Positions 1 to 5,762 of a stretch of DNA of 5,762 bases are shown here, in pieces. This DNA comes from Cytophagales bacterium. Lineage in GTDB: Bacteria; Bacteroidota; Bacteroidia; Cytophagales; Cyclobacteriaceae. The stretch is from positions 1 through 5,762 of the forward strand of contig DPSB01000403.1 of the NCBI GenBank assembly GCA_003537495.1, given 5' to 3'. Position numbers and translations under genes: made by a program. The notes below the pieces were generated by a model, which was not told the DNA's origin, made no database searches, and saw only the letters and a list, made by a program, of their open reading frames with translations. Every line of letters starts with the position of its first letter. Within the stretch, counting starts at the first letter, position 1.

Positions 1-4
1 AATA

Positions 5-421
5 TCAATCAATCGTGACAATCACTTTTAATTCAATAGCTATCGGAGTAGGCAGGCTTTTGACTTCTACTGTTGTACGGCATGCCTGAACCGAAGTAAA
101 GTAGTCTGCATATATTTTATTATAAGCAGGAAAATCCTTTTTCATGTTCGTCAAAAAAACCGTTACATCAATAATCTTATCCCAGCTGCTGCCACTGGCT
201 TCCAAAACTGCTTTTACATTGGCAAATACAGAATGACATTCGGCCTCAATGTCATACGATTTTATCTTTCCTTTTTTACTCAGCACAAGCCCCGGAATTG
301 AGTTGTCTTTGGGATTTCTCGGCCCGATGCCGGATAAAAAAAGAAGATTACCTACTTTTCTTGCATGCGGATAGGCACCAAGTGGTGTGGATGCTTTATT
401 AGTATTGATAATCTCAGTCAT
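5..421 (-). CDS. RidA-family protein, probable 2-aminomuconate deaminase
   Basis: A 138-residue cytosolic protein of the RidA/YjgF/UK114 fold, complete in the window and of normal family length (TGA stop at 5-7). The C-terminal signature ACRTTVEVKSLPTP..IELKV carries Arg115 and Glu130. These align with E. coli RidA Arg105 and Glu120, the Arg being the residue that holds the carboxylate of the imine substrate. The N-terminal block LGAYPHARKVGNLLFLSG followed by IGPR, and the ending PTPIAIELKV, are as I remember them from 2-aminomuconate deaminases (the NbaF/AmnD type) rather than from housekeeping RidA, which has GPYSQ at the first site. The inferred reaction is 2-aminomuconate + water to 4-oxalocrotonate + ammonia. 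The gene follows a matching semialdehyde dehydrogenase by 67 bases, and no convincing promoter lies in the gap, so cotranscription is likely. No Shine-Dalgarno is visible; the leader before the ATG is A-rich. The alternative is a general enamine/imine deaminase. The fold is certain; the specific substrate is inferred from context and motif memory. Confidence 0.85.
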   Translation of the reverse strand: MTEIINTNKASTPLGAYPHARKVGNLLFLSGIGPRNPKDNSIPGLVLSKKGKIKSYDIEAECHSVFANVKAVLEASGSSWDKIIDVTVFLTNMKKDFPAYNKIYADYFTSVQACRTTVEVKSLPTPIAIELKVIVTID

Positions 422-429
422 ATTCTATT

Positions 430-488
430 TTGAATGTCAAATGTTGAATGCTAAATGATATAATTCAAAATTTATCATTCAACATTCA
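430..488. repeat. Degenerate heptamer array forming an inverted repeat
   Basis: On the plus strand four consecutive 7-mers read TTGAATG (430-436), TCAAATG (437-443), TTGAATG (444-450) and CTAAATG (451-457). After an AT-rich spacer the same unit returns in the opposite orientation as CATTCAA CATTCAT (476-489). The outcome is an 11-bp perfect inverted repeat, 440-450 against 476-486, with a 25-base loop. A competing ATGATA/TATCAT pairing (455-460 with 473-478) is also possible. The array fills almost all of the 67-base gap between the dehydrogenase stop (489-491) and the deaminase start (421). It has no T-run of terminator type, so it is better read as a small intergenic repeat or an mRNA-processing/stability hairpin within a transcript. 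Its function is unknown. Confidence 0.75.
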
Positions 489-1931
489 TCATAGCTGTAC
501 ACAAACATTTTTCGTCTCTGTAAAAAACCGCAACGCTTCCCAACCACCTTCTCTTCCTACACCACTGTTTTTCATTCCTCCAAACGGTGTCCGCAGGTCA
601 CGAAGCAGCCAGCAGTTGATCCAGATGATACCGCTTTCCACTTTTGCCGCCACCCTGTTTGCTTTGGAAATATCCTGTGTCCATACCGTTGCCGCTAATC
701 CATATTGTGTGGCATTGGCCAGTCGCAGGGCTTCTTCTTCGGTTTTGAAAGATTGCAATGTTACTACCGGGCCAAAAATTTCTTCCTGGTTTGTACGGCA
801 GGTGTATGATAACCCCGTAATGATAGTAGGCTCAATAAAATAACCAGCAGCACATCTACCCGAAAGCTTCACTTGTTTACCACCCTGAATAATGGTACCG
901 CCTTCTTTTTTTGCAAGCTCAATGTACGATAACACTTTATTCAGATGAGCTGCTGATGCAATGGCACCGAGGTTTGTTTTTTCGTCAAGCGGATCGCCCA
1001 CTACCAACGCTTGTGTTCGGACTTTAAAAGCGGCAACAAACTTTTCATACAGCGGGCGCTCTACAACAATACGCGAACCACACAAACAGATTTCACCTTG
1101 GTTGGAAAACGAAGACTGAATACTGGTGGCAACTGCTTTTTCAAAATCGCAATCCGCAAAAATGATATTGGGATTTTTTCCACCCAGTTCCAGCGAAAGC
1201 TTTTTAAACATCGGGCCGGCAGTAGCTGCAATTATCTTTCCGGTGGCCGTTCCACCAGTAAACGAGATAGCTTTGATTTCAGGATGTTCCACAATGGCTT
1301 GCCCTGCTTTCGCACCAACGCCATGCACAATGTTCAACACACCTGCCGGTAACCCAGCTTCGATGCACAACTTCGAAAACAGATAGGCCGTCATGGGTGT
1401 AATCTCGGAAGGCTTGGCCACTACGGTACAACCTGCAGCAAGTGCGGGCGCAATTTTCCAGGTAAACAAATACAAGGGCAAGTTCCAGGGCGAGATACAA
1501 CCTACTACTCCAACAGGTGTATGTTGTGTATAATTTATTGCTTCCTGATTGGTGAAGTACGCTTCGCTGCTTTCGTGAAGAATGGCTGTAGCATAAAACC
1601 GAATGTTGGCTGCAGCACGGGGTATATCCAATGCTTTTGCCAATGCAACTGGTTTACCCTGATCGATGCTTTCCGCTAAGGCAAGTTTATCCAGATCGCG
1701 TTCAATCAACTCAGCAATTTTTATGAGAACAGTCGACCGATCGCGGGCCGGAGTAGCCGACCATTTTGGAAACGCCATCAATGCAGCTTCGGCAGCAGTA
1801 GCTAAATCGGCTTTATCCGAATCTGAAACAAGCGCATATGGCTTACCGATAGCCGGATTGATTGTATCGAAGAACTTGCCTTCAATCGGTTCGGTTAAAA
1901 CCCCATTTATATAATTCAGTATCTTTTCCAT
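489..1931 (-). CDS. NAD-dependent aldehyde dehydrogenase, probable 2-aminomuconic semialdehyde dehydrogenase
   Basis: A complete 480-residue class-1/8-type aldehyde dehydrogenase, soluble, with no signal peptide. The family residues are all present: oxyanion Asn150 in SPWN, cofactor-binding Lys173 in AKPSE, FTGGTATG (224-231) in the Rossmann part, general base Glu248 in LELGGKNP, nucleophile Cys282 in NQGEICLCGSR, and Glu384 in EEIFGPV. The GEICLCGSR block and the WLLRDLRTPFGGMKNSGVGREGG region (441-463) are typical of the 2-aminomuconate/2-hydroxymuconate semialdehyde dehydrogenase (ALDH8-like) group. Arg444 sits 162 residues after the nucleophile, the same spacing as Cys302 and substrate-binding Arg464 in the Pseudomonas fluorescens enzyme as I recall it. 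The inferred reaction is 2-aminomuconate 6-semialdehyde + NAD+ to 2-aminomuconate, in 3-hydroxyanthranilate/kynurenine breakdown. The deaminase-like gene directly downstream favours the amino over the hydroxy substrate. The start is supported by the usual N-terminus (MEKILNYING). The start codon abuts a perfect hairpin (1931-1949). 2-hydroxymuconic semialdehyde dehydrogenase remains the main alternative. Confidence 0.88.
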   Translation of the reverse strand: MEKILNYINGVLTEPIEGKFFDTINPAIGKPYALVSDSDKADLATAAEAALMAFPKWSATPARDRSTVLIKIAELIERDLDKLALAESIDQGKPVALAKALDIPRAAANIRFYATAILHESSEAYFTNQEAINYTQHTPVGVVGCISPWNLPLYLFTWKIAPALAAGCTVVAKPSEITPMTAYLFSKLCIEAGLPAGVLNIVHGVGAKAGQAIVEHPEIKAISFTGGTATGKIIAATAGPMFKKLSLELGGKNPNIIFADCDFEKAVATSIQSSFSNQGEICLCGSRIVVERPLYEKFVAAFKVRTQALVVGDPLDEKTNLGAIASAAHLNKVLSYIELAKKEGGTIIQGGKQVKLSGRCAAGYFIEPTIITGLSYTCRTNQEEIFGPVVTLQSFKTEEEALRLANATQYGLAATVWTQDISKANRVAAKVESGIIWINCWLLRDLRTPFGGMKNSGVGREGGWEALRFFTETKNVCVQL

Positions 1932-1949
1932 GAGCCAGAATGTGGCTCA
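1931..1949 (-). promoter_or_regulatory. Perfect hairpin ending on the dehydrogenase start codon
   Basis: TGAGCCA (1931-1937) and TGGCTCA (1943-1949) are perfect reverse complements separated by five bases, giving a 7-bp stem with four G:C pairs. Read on the coding (minus) strand, the A of the dehydrogenase ATG is the last paired base. A folded RNA would therefore cover the ribosome landing site directly upstream of the start. There is no T-run on either side, which argues against an intrinsic terminator. It could be a translational control element or, as DNA, a dyad operator for a regulator. The structure is seen directly; any function is inference. Confidence 0.5.
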
Positions 1950-1991
1950 AGTTAACAGATGTTATGGAATGTTTGTGTTTTAAATAAACTG

Positions 1992-4070
1992 TTACTTCTT
2001 CATAATCTGAAACTCTACTCTACGATTACGTTGCCGGTTTTCTTCTGTATCGTTTGGTGCAATGGGTTTATTGGGGCCATAACCCTTTCCGGTTATACGA
2101 TCTTTCTTAATGCCTTTGTTGATAAGATATTCGCGCACTGCCATCACACGATTTTCGGAAAGTTCCTGCAACGCCAGTTTGTTACCCACGTTATCGGTGT
2201 GGCCTTGTATCTCGATTTTAATGGTTGGGTTTTCTTCCAGAATCTGAGCCAGGCGATCGAGTTCAGGAAATGATTGCGATTTCAAGATTGGTTTACCTTG
2301 CTCGAAGAATACGTTGTTCAATAAAATACTTTCACCTTCTTCAATAGGCATCAGAAATAAATCCTTCTTCACTTCGGTGTATTCGGTGATAGGCGCTAAC
2401 TCCATGTTTTCGTTTACTGAAAGAAAACCTTTTGCTTCAGCACGAATACCATAGTGCTTACCATCGGGTAACGTAATACGATATGCACCGGTGGACGGAT
2501 CGGAAATTGCTTCCCCTGCTTCGTCTTTGGTAGCCAGATCTTCAAAAATAATATCGGCCTTTACAGGTTCTTTTGTTTTTGCATTTAGCGTGTGGCCCAG
2601 CACCAACAAAACCGGATCGGGTTTAATGGCTTGCGGAAGTTTTATCCGTACAAGATCAGCCTTGCCAGTTTGGTTAGCAGAACTACTCATGTACGCATAA
2701 TCGGCTGAAGCGGGAATGGTGTAGTAAGCATCGAATGATGGCGTGTTGATTTCAGGACCCAGGTTTACAGGCTCTGTCCAATCCGTCCAGCTATTGCCTT
2801 TTCGTTTGCTCATAAAAATATCGGCACCGCCATAACCAGGATGACCTTCTGATGCAAAATAAAGTGTGCGCCCATCAGCGGCCAGAAAAGGGGAAAGTTC
2901 GTTTACTCCTGTATTGATCTTCTTACCAAGATTAATAGGCTTAGACCAAACTCCATTTTTATCCTGAACGGTTACATAGATATCTTTATCTTCTGATTTT
3001 TGTTGTGCATTGTACTCCACATTGTCAGGAAGCTTAACAGCAAACACAATGGCTTTACCATCGGCCGAAAGTGCACCTTCCATGTGATTAGCTTCGTTCT
3101 TAAATTTTACGTTCAACCATTCAGGCTCAGACCACCCGGTTGCTGTTTTTTTCCGAACTTGAAAACCTTCTGTTTTACAAAACAACATCATATTATTATC
3201 GGCACTGATAGCGGCCAGATTATTGGTTCTGCTGGTATTAATCTCACTACCCAGCTTATAACTTTTTTTCCAGATTAGGCCATCGGCCGATGTGGTCATC
3301 CAGATATCAGATGTTTCTTCATCGGGCTTGGTTTGTGTGGCCGGATCATCGCGCACCGCAAAATAAATGGTGCGGCCATCTGTAGCTATCTTGGGCGAGA
3401 TGTCTCCATAAGCAGTATTAACCTGAGTCCCCAGATTTTCTTTTACCAATCCGGTAGTCATCTTATCCGGAAGATTAATTTTTACATCATGCTTAAAAAT
3501 AAAATCATCTACCTCCAAAACCATGTTGGTGTAGTTGGTAAAGCCTATTGCGTTACCATTTAATTTTTGAACTTCAATCTCTTTTACTTTTTTTCCATTG
3601 ATGTAATACGTCCATACAGCATTTTTTTGAACTATGCGTAAGTGGTTTGACTGACCCAACGGGTTAATGTTTTTATATTTAATCCATTCGTCATTCCCCT
3701 TTGCTTTTTCAGCACCTCGTATTTTATAATACCCGTTGGTGGTAATCAGAAACTCATAATTAATGCCGGCTGGATTTTCGCCCCATACTAATCCAATACC
3801 ATTATTAACACTGCCCGACTTTTGAACAAAAGTTGCTTCAATCGAAAAGTCTTTTCGTTTTTCAAAGTAGGGATAGATACGGATGACACGCCCATTCCCT
3901 TCTTGCGTGGTATTAATAATGTATTTCCCACCTTCAATGGTAAGCGTGTAATTATCACCTTTGCCCAGTGGCCACGCCCTGTAGTTGTCTGAAAAACTTT
4001 CGTTGATAAATACCGACTGCCCGCATACACAACCGGAGATAAGAAGAAGTAGCACTGTTAACCTGCTCAT
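1992..4070 (-). CDS. Exported ConA-like / PD40 propeller / CRD / OmpA-domain envelope protein (complete copy)
   Basis: A complete 692-residue exported protein. Residues 1-17 form a short signal peptide (MSR then LTVLLLLI). Cleavage may be after Gly17, or at a lipobox-like ISGC with Cys14, so a lipoprotein is possible. Residues 20-195 look like a concanavalin/LamG-type beta sandwich (YYINGKKV and NMVLEVDDF strands). Residues 205-478 form a WD40-like PD40 propeller: at least five blades with S-x-D-G-(R/K)-x-(I/L)-x-F motifs (e.g. AADGRTLYFAS 398-407) and the linker W-x-x-P-x-N-L-G-x-x-I-N-T. Residues 485-575 resemble a carboxypeptidase-regulatory-like domain. Residues 580-692 are an OmpA C-terminal domain with GHTDNVGN and LSENR. 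Asp626 and Arg641, 15 apart, match the peptidoglycan-contacting Asp/Arg pair of Acinetobacter OmpA. The likely location is periplasmic, anchored to peptidoglycan at the outer membrane. The propeller-CRD-OmpA order recalls the type IX secretion protein PorE (PG1058), but the N-terminus is not TPR. The exact role is unknown. No Shine-Dalgarno is seen before the ATG. Confidence 0.88.
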   Translation of the reverse strand: MSRLTVLLLLISGCVCGQSVFINESFSDNYRAWPLGKGDNYTLTIEGGKYIINTTQEGNGRVIRIYPYFEKRKDFSIEATFVQKSGSVNNGIGLVWGENPAGINYEFLITTNGYYKIRGAEKAKGNDEWIKYKNINPLGQSNHLRIVQKNAVWTYYINGKKVKEIEVQKLNGNAIGFTNYTNMVLEVDDFIFKHDVKINLPDKMTTGLVKENLGTQVNTAYGDISPKIATDGRTIYFAVRDDPATQTKPDEETSDIWMTTSADGLIWKKSYKLGSEINTSRTNNLAAISADNNMMLFCKTEGFQVRKKTATGWSEPEWLNVKFKNEANHMEGALSADGKAIVFAVKLPDNVEYNAQQKSEDKDIYVTVQDKNGVWSKPINLGKKINTGVNELSPFLAADGRTLYFASEGHPGYGGADIFMSKRKGNSWTDWTEPVNLGPEINTPSFDAYYTIPASADYAYMSSSANQTGKADLVRIKLPQAIKPDPVLLVLGHTLNAKTKEPVKADIIFEDLATKDEAGEAISDPSTGAYRITLPDGKHYGIRAEAKGFLSVNENMELAPITEYTEVKKDLFLMPIEEGESILLNNVFFEQGKPILKSQSFPELDRLAQILEENPTIKIEIQGHTDNVGNKLALQELSENRVMAVREYLINKGIKKDRITGKGYGPNKPIAPNDTEENRQRNRRVEFQIMKK

Positions 4071-4099
4071 AAATGAAAATAAACTGAAATTAACGCTAG

Positions 4100-4107
4100 C
4101 AAAACTA
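4100..4107 (-). promoter_or_regulatory. Candidate Bacteroidota -7 element (TAGTTTTG)
   Basis: On the minus strand TAGTTTTG matches the TAnnTTTG -7 consensus used by the primary sigma factor of Bacteroidota. It lies 29 bases upstream of the ATG at 4070, which would give a leader of roughly 20-25 bases. No TTG/TTTG -33 element is present at the usual distance; the region where it should be holds the inverted repeat 4114-4135. It could be a weak or activated promoter giving the complete envelope gene its own transcript, or a chance match in AT-rich DNA. Confidence 0.35.
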
Positions 4108-4113
4108 AAAGAT

Positions 4114-4135
4114 AAATACCGGCAGGAAGGTATTT
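4114..4135 (-). terminator. Inverted repeat between the two envelope genes; weak terminator or operator
   Basis: AAATACC (4114-4120) and GGTATTT (4129-4135) are perfect reverse complements with an 8-base loop. On the minus strand the stem is followed by ATCTTTTAGTTTTG, a T-rich but interrupted tail, 21 bases or more past the stop of the upstream copy (TAA at 4157-4159). This is compatible with a weak intrinsic terminator. Only two of the seven stem pairs are G:C, so termination would be leaky. Its place directly upstream of the candidate -7 element also fits a regulator-binding dyad. Confidence 0.35.
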
Positions 4136-4156
4136 TCTGATACGCGCTGGCACGGA

Positions 4157-5762
4157 TTACTTTTTCACAATTTTAAACTCAACCCTGCGGTTGCGTTGGC
4201 GATTGGCTTCGGTTGTGTTGGGTACCACGGGCACACTGCCGCCATATCCTTTTCCGGTTATGCGATCTTTGTTTATTCCTTTCGATACAAGGTATTCTTT
4301 CACCGCCTTTACACGATTTTCAGAAAGTGTTTTCAGCGCATCTTTATTCCCCACGTTATCGGTATGGCCGCCCAGTTCAATTTTTACGGTGGGGTTATCT
4401 TGCATAATTTCCACCAACCGATCAAGCTCTGGAAAGGATTGTGATTTAAGTGCTGGCCGACCTTGCTCAAAGAAAACGTTATTCAGCATGATGCTTTCGC
4501 CAACTACAATCGGCATTAATAACAAATCTTTGTTTATCTCCTTGTATTCGGTAACGGATGCTAATTCAAAATTTTCATTCACCGAAAGGTAGCCCTTCGC
4601 CTCGGCCCGGATGCCGTAGTTTTTCCCTTTGGTAAGCGTAATGCGATAAGAACCCGTGTTGGGATCGGAGATAGCTTCACCTACTTCTTTGCGAACCGTT
4701 AAGTCTTCAAAAAAAATATCGGCACTGACAGGTTGTTTTGTTTTTGCATTAAGCGTGCGACCCATTAATAATACTACCGGATCGGGCTTTATGGCTTCGG
4801 GTAATTTTATGCGTACCAGATCGGAAGCACCAATCGAATTTCGATCGCTTACCATTATGGCATAATCGGCTGCAGCCGAAAGCGTATAGTAGGCATCAAA
4901 ACTATTGGTGTTTATTTCCGGGCCCAGGTTTACGGGCTCTGTCCAATCCGTCCATGAGTTGCCCGTGCGCTTACTCATAAAAATATCGTAGCTGCCATAA
5001 CCAGGGCGACCATTCGTTGCAAAATACAAGGTGCGACCATCAGCCGCCAGAAAAGGAGAAAGTTCATCTCCACTTGTGTTAATCTGTTTGCCCAGATTGA
5101 TTGGCGCACCCCAGTTTCCTTTCTCGTCTTGCACGGTTACGTAAACATCTTTCTCACTCAAATCATTGTCAGCACTGTAAAACAAATTCTGCGCAAGCTT
5201 AGAAGTAAACACTATGGCTTTACCATCAGCAGATAAATTAGCCTCCATGGTTTTGGCTTCATTCTTAAATCGCACATTCAAGTATTCAGGTTCTGACCAA
5301 CCCGCTTTGGTGCGTTTGCGGATTTGAAATCCATCTGACTTACAAAATATCAACATGTTGTTATCAGCACTTACGGCTGCCATGTTGTTGGTCTCGGCAT
5401 TGTTAATGGGTGGCCCCAGGTTTTTACTTTTACTCCACGTAATACCATCGGTGCTGGTGGTGATGTAAATATCTTCGCCATCGCTTTTACCGCCAATATT
5501 TTCTGGTGAGTTTTCGCGACCAAAATAAATTGTGCGACCATCGGCAGTAATAATTGGCCCGAGGTCATCGTAAGGCGAGTTTACTTGCGGCCCCAGATTT
5601 TCTTTTACTAAGCCAGTGGCCAGGTTAGGTGGCAGGTTAATTTTCAAATCGTGGCGTAATACAAAGTTATCCACTTCCAACACCATGTTGGTGTAGGTAA
5701 TAAACCCGAGGCGGGTTCCGTAAAGTGGCAGTGCTTCTGTTTCCAGCACCTCATGATTATTG
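4157..5762 (-). CDS. Paralogous ConA-like / PD40 / CRD / OmpA-domain envelope protein (5' end outside window)
   Basis: The second copy of the exported multidomain protein, truncated by the window edge. A GTG at 5747-5749 could be taken as a start giving 530 residues. However, the frame stays open upstream to the last base (codons for N, N, H, E), and these residues still align with the ConA-like domain of the neighbour. With that GTG codon as residue 1, the alignment offset is 161, so about 157 residues are missing and the full protein would be about 691 residues against 692 for its neighbour. Visible parts: the end of the ConA-like domain (to about 36), the PD40 propeller (about 44-318, with AADGRTLYFA at 235-244), the carboxypeptidase-regulatory-like domain (about 324-414) and the OmpA C-terminal domain (419-530) with Asp464 in GHTDNVGN and Arg479 in LSENR. 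By hand count 84 of 112 residues of the OmpA domain equal the neighbour. A peptidoglycan-anchored envelope role is likely; the partner or ligand is unknown. Confidence 0.88.
   Translation of the reverse strand, partial: NNHEVLETEALPLYGTRLGFITYTNMVLEVDNFVLRHDLKINLPPNLATGLVKENLGPQVNSPYDDLGPIITADGRTIYFGRENSPENIGGKSDGEDIYITTSTDGITWSKSKNLGPPINNAETNNMAAVSADNNMLIFCKSDGFQIRKRTKAGWSEPEYLNVRFKNEAKTMEANLSADGKAIVFTSKLAQNLFYSADNDLSEKDVYVTVQDEKGNWGAPINLGKQINTSGDELSPFLAADGRTLYFATNGRPGYGSYDIFMSKRTGNSWTDWTEPVNLGPEINTNSFDAYYTLSAAADYAIMVSDRNSIGASDLVRIKLPEAIKPDPVVLLMGRTLNAKTKQPVSADIFFEDLTVRKEVGEAISDPNTGSYRITLTKGKNYGIRAEAKGYLSVNENFELASVTEYKEINKDLLLMPIVVGESIMLNNVFFEQGRPALKSQSFPELDRLVEIMQDNPTVKIELGGHTDNVGNKDALKTLSENRVKAVKEYLVSKGINKDRITGKGYGGSVPVVPNTTEANRQRNRRVEFKIVKK

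Noticed and set aside
422..488. A promoter for the deaminase gene (TAAATTTTG on the minus strand)
   Set aside because: The spacing inside the element is one base too long for TAnnTTTG and there is no -33 partner. The sequence is explained better by the heptamer array.
422..488. An intrinsic terminator after the dehydrogenase
   Set aside because: The hairpin stem is AT-rich with a 25-base loop, and no T-run follows it on the transcribed strand.
448..843. 131-codon open frame on the plus strand opposite the dehydrogenase 3' end
   Set aside because: It is antisense to a well-conserved enzyme, starts within the intergenic repeat array, has no recognisable protein features and has a serine/proline-rich composition typical of a shadow frame.
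1932..1991. A separate promoter for the dehydrogenase
   Set aside because: The minus strand has TAACTTGA but no good TAnnTTTG element and no TTG at the right spacing. The evidence is too weak to annotate.
1959..2273. Plus-strand open frame opposite the OmpA domain, with a similar one at 4196-4444 in the paralog (shared SGY-IF and HVIG segments)
   Set aside because: The two antisense frames resemble each other only because the sense genes are paralogs. Neither has independent coding evidence.

Overview
All four genes in this window lie on the minus strand, so transcription runs from high to low coordinates. The organism looks like a member of the Bacteroidota, probably Cytophagales-like. The reasons are the PD40 propeller + OmpA C-terminal architecture of two large exported proteins, the lack of recognisable Shine-Dalgarno sequences before the starts (A/T-rich leaders instead), and a TAnnTTTG-type -7 promoter element upstream of one gene. 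The genus cannot be fixed from the sequence alone.

Right part (4157-5762 and 1992-4070): two tandem paralogous cell-envelope proteins. Each carries an N-terminal concanavalin/LamG-like beta domain, a WD40-like (PD40) propeller with a recurring W-x-x-P-x-N-L-G-x-x-I-N-T motif, a carboxypeptidase-regulatory-like beta-sandwich and a C-terminal OmpA-like peptidoglycan-binding domain. The upstream copy is cut by the window edge: homology to its neighbour continues in frame right up to the last base, so the GTG at 5749 is not its real start. The 86-base gap between the copies holds a small inverted repeat and a candidate Bacteroidota -7 element.

Left part (489-1931 and 5-421): an aldehyde dehydrogenase of the 2-aminomuconate/2-hydroxymuconate semialdehyde dehydrogenase group, followed by a RidA-fold protein resembling 2-aminomuconate deaminase. 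Together they would carry out two consecutive steps of the meta-cleavage branch of tryptophan/kynurenine (3-hydroxyanthranilate) degradation: 2-aminomuconate 6-semialdehyde to 2-aminomuconate, then to 4-oxalocrotonate plus ammonia. The remaining pathway genes would be expected beyond the left edge.

The non-coding gaps are short (60-86 bases), but each contains structure: a perfect 7-bp hairpin that ends on the dehydrogenase start codon, an array of degenerate heptamers (TTGAATG-like) arranged as an inverted repeat between dehydrogenase and deaminase, and the inverted repeat plus -7 element between the two envelope genes. No RNA genes, CRISPR arrays, insertion sequences or transposases are visible.
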